From contig JACTAT010000014.1 in assembly GCA_014526335.1 (NCBI GenBank), positions 7,348,393 to 7,412,392 of the forward strand: 64,000 nt of DNA. Direction: 5' to 3'. Origin of the DNA: Chrysaora quinquecirrha. Taxonomy: Eukaryota; Cnidaria; Scyphozoa; Semaeostomeae; Pelagiidae. The position numbers and the translations under genes are program-made. The notes under the pieces were generated by a model, which did not search any database, was not told the DNA's origin, and was given only the letters and a program-made list of their open reading frames with translations. This document shows, in pieces, positions 41,624 to 52,840 of the stretch (positions are counted from its first letter, which is position 1; each line of letters starts with the position of its first letter).

Positions 41624-44600
41624 CTAATCATCGTCGTCCTTGATATCTTCACGATGAACGTTTGGTTCCATGTGTCCTTCGTGGTCATAATCGGGAGCTT
41701 CCACTTCTCCATTGCTCAGTTCCGTCACTCTATCGACCCCATGTTGAACTAAAGTAAAAACAAAAAGACTAAGATGTTACACGGAAGAATGGACGAATCT
41801 AACTGAAAATGGTAATAGGAGCTACACTAGCTGACAACGGTAAGACATTTCTCTAAAGATGATATCTATTTCCATATGAAAAATGGAGTCGCATTTAATG
41901 TGAAATGAAAATTCTGACGAATACAGTATAAAATGAATTAGCTGACGAATACAACAGGGAATGAAAATACTGACCAATACACTATAAAATGAACATGCTG
42001 ACGAATACCATGTGAAATGAACATGCTGACGAATACAGTATGAAATGAACATGCTGGCGAATAAAGTATGAAATGAACTTGCTGTCGAATACAGTATGAA
42101 ATGAACATGCTGACGAATACAGAATGAAATGAACATGCTGACGAATACAGAATAAAATGAACATTCTGACGAATACAAAGTGGAATGAACTTGCTGACGA
42201 ATTAAGTATGAAATGAACATGCTGTCGAATACAGAATGAAATGAACATGCTGACGAATACAATATGAAATCAACATACCGAAGAATAGAGTTAGAAATGA
42301 GCGGACGTCAAACAGTGGTCAAACGATCAAACATTATATGTTTGTCAAACATCTGAAATTTGCTTGTCGAGAATAATGTTTGACCACGTCCCAGATCATC
42401 GCTGGTGAAGCAGGAAATGTTTTTGAACTGAAGCCTAAGCAATTCTGTTCGTCAAGCAATGTTTCTGCAACATGGCAAGACATTGCTTATAAAGCAAATT
42501 TCAGATGTTTGAACAACAATATTGGATTGTTTACTCGGGGGCTGTAGCGGCATGGCTAATGCCTAAATGCGTCGCATTCGTCTTAAAGCGTGCGACTTTT
42601 TGTTTGAAATGGCGACAGAACAAGTTCTAAAACTTTCGTCGACCGGAAAAACTACGAGTCGCACGTGTAGCCAGGGATAAATTTTCGAACAAAACGTTCT
42701 GCGACTTAAGAAATACGGTCGCAGAACATTGGTTTGGTTGAACTTTTCGCGACAAGTTTTTGCTTGTCGACTATAAAGTCGCAGCGTGTTGCCGATTTCT
42801 TTGAGCTGGCGACGCAACACATTTTATTGTTTTCGCGCCTTTTCCTGGAAATTTTCTAGGACCCATTTTCTTACAACGGAAGTTGATTGTCGCAGAACTT
42901 CAGTCGCAGCATTTTTGCCGCAGCGTGTAGCCACTTTAGGATTTTCATGACAGGACACTTTCAGGTGGGTCGCGTCGCCATTTCAAGCAAAAAGTCGCAG
43001 GTGTAGCTACGGCTTAATGTTATGAAATATTTATTAGTGATATGATTTCAAAGTCAAGGATTAGACTGTAGTGCTATAAGCTCTTGGCCTTCATGCTTGC
43101 ATATTCAAGTACCATTTTAGTCTCAATATAAAATAAAGGATCAATTACCACTGTCCTCTATGCTTCTTCCAACATCCTCGACATCCTTTATTCCTTCGCC
43201 AATTTCGTGTTCCATCGTTTCACCGTTCTGTTCCGTCAAATAGCTCAATCTAGAAACGCCATAGCCATTTCTTGGGATATTCTCGACCACATCATCACTT
43301 CGATCATCGTCTTCATCGTCTTCTTCTTGTACTAGTCTCTTTGATTTTTACTAGATTTATTTAAAATGTGATTTTTGTTTGTTTTTGTTTTCTTTGCTCT
43401 CCAGGTTGATTTCTTCTTCGCTGCCGTAATCAGATGTTCTGGAAAGATGAGGGTAAAGGTCAGTACGACGTATATCTTAGGCCATAGCCGAACGATCAAA
43501 CATTTTCAAACATTTGGAATTTGCTTATCAAGCAATGTTTGAACGTTTGGCCATGTCACGAAACATTTCTTTACAAGCACCAATATGCAGAATTCTTTCC
43601 GCAATGATTTTGAAGAAGTTCAAAAACAACAAAATGTTTTGACGTTTTGCAACAATCAAACATCTGGCCAAATGATCAAAAATTGTTTGTCAAAGATTCG
43701 AAATCTCCTTATCAAGCAATGTTTCATTTGGCCATGTCACGAAACATTGCTTGACAATCATCAACAAGCAGAATTAGTTGCGCAATGTTTTCGAGTAATC
43801 CAAACAGCATAAAATGTTAAACGAGCATTGTTTTGCAACATGGCCAAGACGTAAAACATTTTGTTGGACAAGCTAATTTCTCAATTTCATGATAAGGCTT
43901 CTCGAATCTCTAAGTTTTTTATTTCACTAACAATCAACTCACTTTTTTCTCCATTTATGCCATGTTCGTGATCGTCTCCATGATTGTAATCATCGTGATA
44001 ATCATCGTCGTCGTGATGATCGTTGTGATCGTGGTCGTCATGGTCATAGCCTCGTTCGTGATGATAGCCTTCATGATAGTAATGATCATTTTCATGATGA
44101 TGGTTTTCATCATAATGGTCGTCGTCATGGTGATCGTCACCATGGTTATCGTATCCATGATGACCGTATCCATGGTGATATGGATGCGCGTGCATCTCAA
44201 CCTCGTAATGAACATCAGTCTGATCATGAATGCCTGGACCATTCAGCATATGATGCATATCTTCATAGACTGGGGCGAGTGATATGGGGCCTTCAAGTGA
44301 AACTTCGGGTGTATGGTGATGGTGGGGGTACGGATGACCCCGTAACATTGAATCTATATCTAAATGATCATGGATATGCCTATCTGGGTAATGATGCATC
44401 GGTGCTGTGTCTACGTTCAGCGGTGGTGTGTACCCCAAGTCACCATGCTCATGATCATTGTCCATGCTTATTGGTAGTTGGTTACCATGGTAACCATGAT
44501 GTTCGTATATCTCAGGTTCGTGTTCCATGTGGTGCACGTGATGGTGCACGTGATGCAAATCTTGTTGCATCGGTAACGGAAAATGATACCCATGTACAAT

Positions 44601-47600
44601 ATGACCCTCGTGTTCATCATCCTCATCTTCATCATCATCATCGTCATCATCATCATCATGATGACCATGTATCATTCGATTTCTAATAGGCTGACTCGTA
44701 CCTACGATATCAGACCCATGTGGTTCCATATGTCTTGATTCTCCTTGGACAGCACGGTTGCTTTGACTCGTCATTTCATTCGGTTCTGCATTCTTTGCCT
44801 CATCTTGATTCAACGCTTCTCCAATCCCTGCATAAGGATCAGATTTTGACCTTGCTTCGCCACTCATCCTTGCTCCCTCACTGGCTGATTTCCCAACAGT
44901 CTTAGGCCCACCCGACCCACTCTTGTCTTTCTGTACTTCATGTAGCGCTTTATCTAATAACGTGATTATGTCTCGTCCAAAACAATTCTGATCCATGCAT
45001 CTTTTTTCTTTATTCCATTCTTTCTTATGCCTTTTCTTCTTCTTGCCCTGGTATAGCAATGTCGCGTTTATCTCTGCTATGTTTTTCAGCATTTTTTGCA
45101 CTTGTATCTTCGTAATGTCTGCCTCTGATTTTGTCTTTTCGGTCTTTTCTATCGTCTTTGGACCTTCCATATCTTTCAATTTTGCCGAATCCTCGCCTTC
45201 ATCGCTACTCGTCGACATCGCGTCATTCTCCACGCCCATCGGACGAATCACTTTCATCGCATTTTCGTCGCTGACAAGGGATTTCAGATCGGCCTTTTTC
45301 GGCGCTTCTTTATCGCCTTCGTCTTCAGCAGCCTCATTTGTTTTCAATCTCTTATCAAGCATCCGAATAAAACTATCCAGATCGGGCTTTTTCGTGTCGT
45401 CGCTGTCTTCATTATCGCTATTCGCCTCTGACGACTCTTGTTTTATCTTATCAACAAAGCTGCTCAAGCTGTTTAAATCCGACGCTTTCTCGTTAGTCGT
45501 CTTAACACCACTTTCCTCTTTCGCGCTGCCACCGAGCATTTTAACCAAGCCTCCCAAATCAGGCGATACATCAGGCTGCTTTTCGTCTCCTTTATCTCCC
45601 CTTGCGAAAAATCGTCCAACTTGTTGAAGAATTTCTCCAAATTATGCACTGGAAGCTCTCCATTTTTCATTTTTTCTGTTACATAGTAATATAACATCAA
45701 TTTTTCTAACTTCTTTCGCTTCACTGGAACTATTACTCTTCTTTTTGTCGCATTTTTATTCACATATTTCCCTTTGTTTGTTTTCTTTTTTAAACTCTTG
45801 ATAAATAAGCCTTTATTCTTTCTATATTTATCTTTTGTATTTTTCGCTTTGCTGTTTTCATTTCTTGATTGAGCATTTCGAGTTCTTTTAGCTCTTTTTC
45901 TCATTTTTCTATTTACATGCTGTATATTGTTTCTCTTTTTGTTTTCAATACTTTTACCAATTTCCTCAACACGCTGCCCTGAAAAGAAAGAGAATATCAG
46001 TTAACTGACATGCTCCCTTCGACCTCTTACTCGGAGAGGTGCAGATGGTTGCACTGAGGGTTGCACTGGATTGTGCTTAACAGCCCAAACTCCAGGTTTC
46101 TTGTCATTTTCGTTGCCATGTTTCAGCATGGGACCCTCACTGTACTACACTACAAATTGATCTCGAACGAGTCCAAAAACGCTCATTTTGTATGTGGAAA
46201 TTACATATATAATGGTGAGGAACGAAGTATGACTAATATCTTAAAAGAATCAAAGTGGAAGTCACTGCAAGACAGAAGAAAAGAAAATAAACTGACACTT
46301 TTCTACAAAGCACAGAAAGGGACGGCAAGAGTAGAGCTTGATGAATTGCAACGACCCCTGAGGAGAACAAAGCATATGCATCCCAAACATTACAGACAGG
46401 TACAAACCAGAACTGACGCCTATAAGTTCAGCTACATGCCATCTACAATAACACTCTGGAATAGCCTACAACATGATATTATCGACAAGTCCAATAACTC
46501 CAAAAATAGCTTATTTACCCTCATTATTCACTTACGATCTAAACAATAAACTATTTTTACACAGGTGCAGGATGTCTTCTATAGATGTTGCACATTTATC
46601 CAATCAGTAATCAGTAATCAGCCTCGTTTCCGATGTTTTTTGTAATTATCTGCATGACCATATAGGATAAACCATTTCATTTTTCTAAACCTCACTGTGA
46701 TTGCACTCGAACTTCTTACTTCATTGCCAAAAAGACCAAGTTCTACTTAGACGTGTGCCTTCAACCCCCGAACCCCGCTGAATTTCATTTTGCCCCATTG
46801 ACGTATAACCCCTCGGATAAATGAACTGTACATTTCGCTGAACATGCCACTGAGCAATGTCAGCCTCTTTTGATGCATTTTGTTGCTCAAGCAATCAAGA
46901 CAAAGTCATGTGGTATTCGGTAACATTTTCTACTTCACTTGACCTTACTCCACAAGATTTTGCGGAGGAATTAGAACAATGGAATAAGAAGAATTTTTTG
47001 CTTCACTTCAATGGTACAACTAGACTTGTTCCCAGTCCCTAACTTTCGCTCCCATTGAATTGAATTGATGTTGTTGTCGTGCGCTTCAGTGAGTGTTTTT
47101 CAGCCGAGTTCAGACGAGTTTGCACAGCAAAATTTGAGAGGAGAGAGATTTCTGTCAGGGGGTCGTACTATCTTCAATCGAACAGAATAATGGAAACGGG
47201 GCAAAAATATCAGTCCACTTTCGCAAACGAATTTGAGTGAGTCAGAGTCGTAGTTTGAGCGTCCTGCCATTTAGTTCAATAGCGATAACTACGACTCAGG
47301 TAATAAGTCTATGGTACAACGTCTCTTTGTCTTAATATTCTATTGCATTACCTTGTATTTCGACAGCATCTTCCAACTTCTGTTGTAAAACCTGTTGTTT
47401 ATCAAACCCTCCATTGTTTCTAATAAACGTCTTCGCCATAGGCTTTTGTCGCAGGGTCTGATGTTTGTCAGTATTGCTTTCTGGGCTTGCTTTATCTTCT
47501 TCATCACTACCTTGAATTTTAACTGAATCTTCTATTTGTCTGCCTATAAATAGAAAATCATGAATTAGTGGTTGGTCACAGTAGAAAGTCAATATCTCCA

Positions 47601-48912
47601 ATGCTGCTTGAGGTACTTATTGACGCTTTGAATGATACTGGAATAAAATTAGGATATCGTTCTGTTATATCAAGTAATCCCTCCGGGAGCTTACGCAGGT
47701 TCTGTGGCATATTATATCCTTCCTACCTTTTTCTTCAGTTTCTTTGTCCATTTTATCCGATAATTCATCAATGCTCTCTCCAGCTATTTCTAACTGTGGC
47801 TCTACCTTATCTAACCGTTTCTCAACTCCCTCCTCCAAGTAGCCCCTATTCCTTATAAGAACTCTGCCCACCACCTCTAGTAATAATCCCGTCTCAAAAA
47901 TCAAATGAGCCCTCCGGGAGCTTACGCAGGTTCTGTGGCATATTATATCCTTCCTACCTTTTTCTTCAGTTTCTTTGTCCATTTTATCAGATAATTCATC
48001 GATACTCTCGCCAGCTATTTCTAATCTTTTCTCTGCTTCTGGTGAATCTATTGCTTTGCCAGCTTTCTCAATATCATCTTCCATTCCATTTGTAGATTTT
48101 TCTATTGAAGAGCTTATTTCATCTACTGATTTTCCCTCTTCTGCTATTTTCTCACTTATATCGTCATTGTCATTGGTTTTTGCTGTATCTGAAACAAAAA
48201 AGTTTTGATCAAAAAATCTTTCTACTTTGTATGGTGCTTGTAGACTATCACAAGAAGTCTCAGTTGGGCTCATAAAATCTAAACCAACAACCACAGCGAT
48301 TCGCTGCACTAAGTCTCATATCCCAGCAAAAGCCAAGCGTCCTAGTTTGAGTAGCCTTCTAACAGCAACGACAAGGTAGTAGCTGCGATTACTGGGAATT
48401 GTGTAATAAGTCTATGGTAATGGCAGACTTATTACATGATTCCTACTCATCGCAAACAGTAACAATCATCTTTGAACAACAGCAGCAACCTTGTGTCAGT
48501 TCGCTTCAGAGAACTTTCTTCTTAGGATAGACTTTGTCTACAGCTAAATAGATTTTACTATGCACTCGGATGAGTTTTCAAAGGAAAACGCAATGATCTC
48601 TCACCGTTTTACGGGCTCTTAGCCTCCCACACCACATTGCTAAATCTGTTATAGTATTTTACACGCAGCGACACACATTGCAAACATCTGGAAACTGAAC
48701 ACTCAAACAGTTGAAAACAGTTTCCTTATTGGCAAACTTTAAAAACGCAGCTTTTTTATAACGCTCGGGGGCCTTAGTTACAACTTTGCCTTTAACTTGT
48801 TTTTAAAAATGTTCGTCTTACCTGTCGCTCCTGCAAACGCTGCTGCGATGAAGAACAACAAAGCAATGTTTACGATAATCGTAAGTCTTCGTAAACGTCG
48901 AATTTTATGCAT
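41624..48912 (-). CDS. Large secreted acidic, His/Asp-rich protein (six or seven exons, one frame break)
   Basis: Exons (minus): 48822-48912 (signal peptide, LTIIVNIALLFFIAAAFAG), 47958-48188, 47727-47825 (weak acceptor), 47352-47543, 43943-45978, about 43149-43331 (weak acceptor), 41624-41748 (stop TAG). Every junction is phase 1, so any exon can be skipped without a frame change. The first exons are Glu/Lys-rich helices with a recurring hE-D/E-x-h-xx-h-x-G motif (GRQIEDSVKIQG, LEDAVEIQG, DVGRSIEDSG). Exon 5 goes from very basic to acidic to His/Asp-rich. The last two exons are Glu/Asp-rich and resemble each other. One base is missing in AAAAA at 45607-45611. No family is recognised; an extracellular metal- or mineral-binding role is inference from composition. 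The 43149-43331 exon is the least certain. Confidence 0.7.
41930..42262. repeat. 28-bp minisatellite (intron)
   Basis: Units of GAATACAGTATGAAATGAAC plus ATGCTGAC repeat about 12 times. The period is one more than a multiple of three and the unit has no stop on the minus strand, which explains the long open frames there. It lies just upstream of the last exon of the His/Asp-rich gene. Confidence 0.85.
42308..42540. mobile_element. CAAACATTG-family MITE (decayed)
   Basis: GGTCAAACGATCAAACATT on the left and a decayed right end after ATTGGATTGTTTACTCG; internal CAAGCAATGTTT and TTCAGATGTTTGA words match the other family members. Confidence 0.5.
42541..43018. mobile_element. Palindromic GCGAC-rich MITE
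   Basis: Arms GCGACTTTTTGTTTGAAATG (left) and CATTTCAAGCAAAAAGTCGC (right) are inverted; the outer ends carry GGCATGGCTAATGCC / CTACGGCTTAATG. Internal words such as GTCGCAG are repeated in both orientations. Confidence 0.65.
43480..43875. mobile_element. CAAACATTG-family MITE, duplicated inside
   Basis: Left end GGCCATAGCCGAACGATC after TTA; the unit CAAACATT...TTTGGCCATGTCACGAAAC occurs twice (from 43490 and from 43665). The right end is not clear. Confidence 0.5.
43943..45978 (-). CDS. Main exon of the His/Asp-rich secreted protein
   Basis: 679 codons once the missing base at 45607-45611 is allowed for; acceptor tttcttttcag, donor gtgagt. Part 1 (45978-45620) is Lys/Arg-rich (RKRAKRTRNAQSRNENS, VPVKRKKLEKLMLYYYV). 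Part 2 (45600-44760) has repeated acidic units with LDSFIRMLDKRL, LNSLSSFVDKI and DLGGLVKMLGG, a short amphipathic motif seen three times. Part 3 (44760-43950) has a run of nine Asp, then HHVHHHVHHMEH and dozens of HHGYGHHGYDNHGDDHH-type residues. Clustered His and Asp in this density usually bind divalent metals such as zinc, copper or calcium. The donor follows an A run, so the exact exit phase should be checked. Confidence 0.75.
46061..46549 (+). pseudogene. Non-LTR retrotransposon ORF2 C-terminal remnant
   Basis: 162 open codons ending at 46549. Recognisable pieces are AHFVCGNY, EERSMTNILKESKWKSLQDR, KLTLFYKAQKG, RRTKHMHPKHYR, RTDAYKFSYMPSTITLWNSL. This is the thumb/C-terminal end of a LINE ORF2 (CR1/L2/jockey-like). 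The rest of the element is missing, as usual for 5'-truncated insertions. It lies in an intron of the His/Asp-rich gene, on the opposite strand. Confidence 0.75.
47021..47311. mobile_element. TAGACTTATTAC-family MITE with 9-bp target duplication
   Basis: Ends TAGACTTGTTCCC and GGTAATAAGTCTA. TGGTACAAC stands directly before (47012-47020) and directly after (47312-47320). Nine-base duplications are typical of Mutator-like elements. Confidence 0.72.
47677..48030. repeat. Direct duplication of an exon-intron boundary, offset 231 bp
   Basis: The stretch from cctccgggagcttacgcagg through the donor and about 70 bp of exon occurs twice, 231 bp apart (about 47680-47800 and 47911-48030), with only a few differences. 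It has created a second copy of the exon end coding EIAGESIDELSDKMDKETEE, with its own donor site but no strong acceptor. Confidence 0.8.
48310..48422. mobile_element. TAGACTTATTAC-family MITE fragment(s)
   Basis: TAAGTCTCATATCCCAGC on the left and ACTGGGAATTGTGTAATAAG with TCTA on the right are inverted. A second head, CAGACTTATTACATGATTCC, starts at 48426. Confidence 0.45.
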
Positions 48913-49169
48913 CTTTAGGCCTGTTGCACTGCAGAGCTAGCTGATTACATCTTTAAGTGTAATTTATTATTATAACTTTGATTGTTAAAATAATATAAGC
49001 TTCGAAGGTTCTTCCATAGGCCATTCCATAGATATAGGTCTCTGCCACTTTTCGCAGGTGGATTGTTAGTTGCGAGTGACTCGGGTCAGTGGAGCAGCTA
49101 CATACTATTGTTTGCGATTACGATAAATACGCACAAGTTTGCGAATTATCTTCTCGATGAGTGCACAAC

Positions 49170-49600
49170 GTCGCAAGAACGAGCTCGAAATGGGGTTTCT
49201 CTACGGCCTTAGCAAAGAGCAAGGCCGCAAGGAAAGCTTCGTTACGTTCGTGTCAGTTTTAATTAGGGAAAAACACTGCTAGAGCAAGCACAAGACGACT
49301 GGTAAACATTGCAAGAGCGACCTCGAAATGGCGTACCTCAGCGGTCTTTGCAATGAGTAAAGCCGAAACGACACTTTGTGACAGTCTTTTTACTTGCATT
49401 ATTAGCGAAATCAATGCAAGAATGAGTTCGAAATGGCTTGCTTTTTTGCGGCCTTGATTTGAGGAAAGTCGCGGAACAATCTTACTTGAACAATGAGCGA
49501 AAAATGCTGCAAGGAAGAGCTCGAAACGACTTATCTTTGAAATGACTTGCCTTTTGTGGTCCTTCTAATGATCAAAGCCACAATGCAGCTCGAAACAGAT
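49170..49600. repeat. Degenerate tandem repeat, about 95-140-bp units
   Basis: GCAAGAACGAGCTCGAAATG recurs in altered form at about 49173, 49310, 49419 and 49512, each followed by ...GCGGTCTTTGC/GGCCTTAGC and AAAGCCGA-like words. The copies are old and of unequal length. Confidence 0.5.
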
Positions 49601-49619
49601 AGGACAGAACAAGGCGCCG

Positions 49620-49800
49620 GCGAAGGTGCTGTGGCACTATGGCGTGGCGTAATCCAGTTGACTCTTGGCTTCAGGAGTTAAGTCGGGGTTCGAGCCCAGC
49701 CACGGTAGCGTCACAGCCAGTTTCGTGGTCTCGATTAGTTAACCTACTGCTGAGATTCTAGCGACTGGCGCTAAAACACCATTTCACCTTCACCTTGAGA
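49620..49800 (+). mobile_element. tRNA-derived SINE (plus)
   Basis: A-box region TGGCGTGGCGTAATCCAG, B box GGGGTTCGAGCCCAG at about 49685, then GGTAGCGTCACAGCCAG as in the SINE at 11345 (minus). Confidence 0.65.
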
Positions 49801-50832
49801 AGCCCCCCTCAAAATAGAAGTCGAACATTTGTTATGCAAGCAGCTGTATGGTTGTTGTTGTTTTTGTTGTTGATTTGGGTGATTTTGGCGAAACACAACA
49901 CAATACCCCTGATGTTACCTTGCTTCAGGCTTCAGCCCTGTTTGATTTGTGCTTGTGCCTAGTTTAGGAATTTCACGCCACGAGAAATCAGCCAAATGTT
50001 TGCTAACAATTTTTCGCACTATGGAACAGAGTCTGGAAAAATGTTCAGCCGTACGCCTGACAAAAATTTCCCTGACCTTTCTTCCGGTCAATGACTCTGT
50101 GACTGTAACTTTCTGGGATATGAGCTACAAAATCAAAACCTTTCTTCCCTCTTTTTCTGAGGCTTGTGTTGATTAATATTTGTTCCAAGGAAAGCAGTAA
50201 CGGTATGGAAGCAATAACAATTGGCTATGCATAAGACGTCCCTCAGCGCTGTGTAGCCACCATTGTCTATCAACTGAGATCTGGTGATGTCTCTCTAATC
50301 CTCGGAACTTCAGGATGGGCGGTCAGTGTGTCAGCCCAATGCCAAAATGCCTTTCGCTTCTGGGGGTTAACGAAGAAACGGAGTTTTTCCGCAGACCAGC
50401 ATGCTATGTCCATGCAGACAACCACAGCCCTAAGACAGTACTTAGCCGAAAGCATGAATGAATGAAACAAGTACCTAAACCAAGCAAGCAGGGAGGGTGG
50501 GTCATAGAAAGTCACAATTCACCACATAAACGCAGTTTAATACGGTGATACATTAAAAATCACGTTATATAACTCACTTTATACCTTCCCCGTTCACAGT
50601 TCATGTTCAGTTTCAATGATAATCACCGACCTATTCCTTTTACCAGTTTCCTTTAAAAATGTTTAAGATGAAATTTCTACTTTCCAAGGCTACTAAATAC
50701 AAAAGCGTGGCCGCTCCAGTTCCAAATATGATATCCTTTGTTAGACCACAATTGCCAAAAAGCATACCCTTGGCTAGACTAGAAGTCCGAAAAAGCATAC
50801 CCTCTAGCACAGCACATCACCAGGTACCTTTA

Positions 50833-51186
50833 CTATGGAAGAACCCCCCCCCCCCCCGCTGTGCCATGCAAGCCACAATTTGATGCATGAAGAAGAAGCC
50901 TCGTATCAGCTTCTTCGTGATTGCAAGGACTTAACTGACTCTGCAGAACTGTTGCCTCATTCGTCAACACTTTATCCATGAAAGTGACTGCAACTACTCT
51001 ATCTGACGAAATGCAATGAACAACGGAACTGGCTAAGAATTTAAAAAGTTCCTCCTTATTTGCACTATCTTCAAAGAAATTTTTCCAGTTTTTTGGAATA
51101 AGAGCAGACTCTACTACTCTAAACCCCTCCCATCCTTTCCGTGTTTTTGTCGAGCTCCTTCTTTGATACTGTTTCTTTATACACAT
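50833..51186 (-). pseudogene. Transposable-element-derived coding remnant
   Basis: The open frame includes WEGFRVVESALIPKNWKNFF and CNHEEADTRLLLHA. The motif (C/N)HEEADTR-x-x-x-HA is shared by a repetitive protein class seen many times in animal genomes, probably of mobile origin. It is cut short at the poly-C tract (50844-50857). Its true host element cannot be named from here. Confidence 0.5.
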
Positions 51187-51309
51187 CGAACATCAAGATG
51201 ATTTTCTTTATATTATCTTCTTTTTCTTTACATAAGCTGCATAGCCCTCATATCTACAAAAATTGCAAAGCTGCAAACCAATTTTATAAAGATGAATGGG
51301 CTGAGCTTG

Positions 51310-52840
51310 GGCAAATCAACCCCAAGTCTAAAAATAGAATAAGAGGGTAAGATGTGAATAGGGTCTATATAACATCTTTTTTGAAGTATTAAACTGCCCT
51401 TGACTGTGAATTTCGACATTCTATGACCTGTCGTTCTCCCTCTAAACCCAGTGGTACAATTTGGGGTCTGGACCAGGTTATCATAGTCTAAAAATAGGAC
51501 GTTGGGGCGATATATGATTTGGGTCTTTATCACATATTCTTAAGCGTAAAAAAGCTGTCTTTAAATTGTGAATTGTGACATTCTATGGCCTGGCCTTCTC
51601 TGTTTATGGCAAATGGTACGATTGGCGGTCTGGACCAGACTACCCCAGTCTAAATATAGAACTTAGGGGCAATATATGATTTTGGTCTATATCGCATATT
51701 TTTCAGCGTATTAAACTGTCTTTATATTGCGAATTGTGACATTCTATGACCTGGCGTTCTCAGTTTATGGTCAATTGTAAGATTGGGGGTCTGGACCAGA
51801 GTACCCCAGTTCAAAAATAGAACTTAGGGGCAATATATGATTTGGGTCTATATCACATATTTTTCAGCGTATTAAACTGTCTTTATATTGTGAATTGTGA
51901 CATTCTAAGGCCTGGCCTTCTCTGTTTATGGCCAATTGTACGATTGGGGGTCTGGACCAGAGTACCCCAGTCTAAAAATAGAACTTAGGGCAAGATATGA
52001 CTTGGGTCTATTTCACATCTTTTTCAGCATATCAAACTGTGCTTTTGTGGTGAATTGTGACTTTCTATAACCTGGCGTTCTCAGTTTATCGCCATTGTAC
52101 GGTTAGGGGTCTGGACCAGAGAAACCCAGTCTAAATATAGAACTTAGGGGCAATATATGATTTTGGTCTATATCGCATATTTTTCAGCGTATTAAACTGT
52201 CTTTATATTGCGAATTGTGACATTCTATGACCTGGCGTTCTCAGTTTATGGTCAATTGTACGATTGAGGGTCTGGAGCAGAGTACCCCAGTCTAAAAATA
52301 GAACTTAGGGGCAATATATGACTTGGGTCTATATCACATCTTTTTCAGCGTATTAAACTGCGTTTATGTGGTGAATTGTGACTTTCTATGATCTGGCGTT
52401 CTCAGTTTATGAACAGTTGTACGACTGGGGGTTTGGACCAGAGTACCCCAGTCTAAAAATAGAACTTAGGGGCAAGATATGACTTGGGTCTATATCACAT
52501 CTTTTTCAGCGTATTAAACTGCGTTTATGTGGTGAATTGTGACTTTCTATGATCTGGCGTTCTCAGTTTATGAACAGTTGTACGACTGGGGGTCTGGACC
52601 AGAGTACCCCAGTCTAAAAATAGAACTTAGGGCAAGATATGACTTGGGTCTATATCACATCTTTTCAGCGTATTAAACTGCGTTTATGTGGTGAATTGTG
52701 ACTTTCTATGATCTGGCGTTCTCAGTTTATGAACAGTTGTACGACTGGGGGTCTGGACCAGAGTACCCCAGTCTAAAAATAGAACTTAGGGGCAAGATAT
52801 GACTTGGGTCTATATCACATCTTTTTCAGCGTATCAAATT
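51310..52840. repeat. Satellite-like array, 161-bp period, about nine copies
   Basis: The word GGTCTGGACCAGAGTACCCC recurs at 51465, 51627, 51788, 51949, 52108, 52269, 52430, 52591 and 52750, so the step is 159-162 and mostly 161. Each unit also has TAGAACTTAGGGGCAA, TCACATCTTTTTCAGCGTAT and GAATTGTGACTTTCTATGA. The last three units are closest to each other. Related flanks (TAGCCGAAAGC...GAAACAAGT...AACCAAGCA) stand at 50440-50500 and 52905-52965. Confidence 0.92.

Noticed and set aside
41822..42262. Overlapping minus-strand open frames rich in Phe, Ser and His
   Set aside because: Produced by the stop-free 28-bp minisatellite, open in more than one frame.
43962..44686. Plus-strand open frames over the His/Asp-rich exon
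   Set aside because: Val/Ile/Met-rich shadows of GAT/CAT codons on the other strand.
50844..50857. Run of C as a special structure
   Set aside because: A lone homopolymer next to a decayed coding remnant; its length is probably unreliable.
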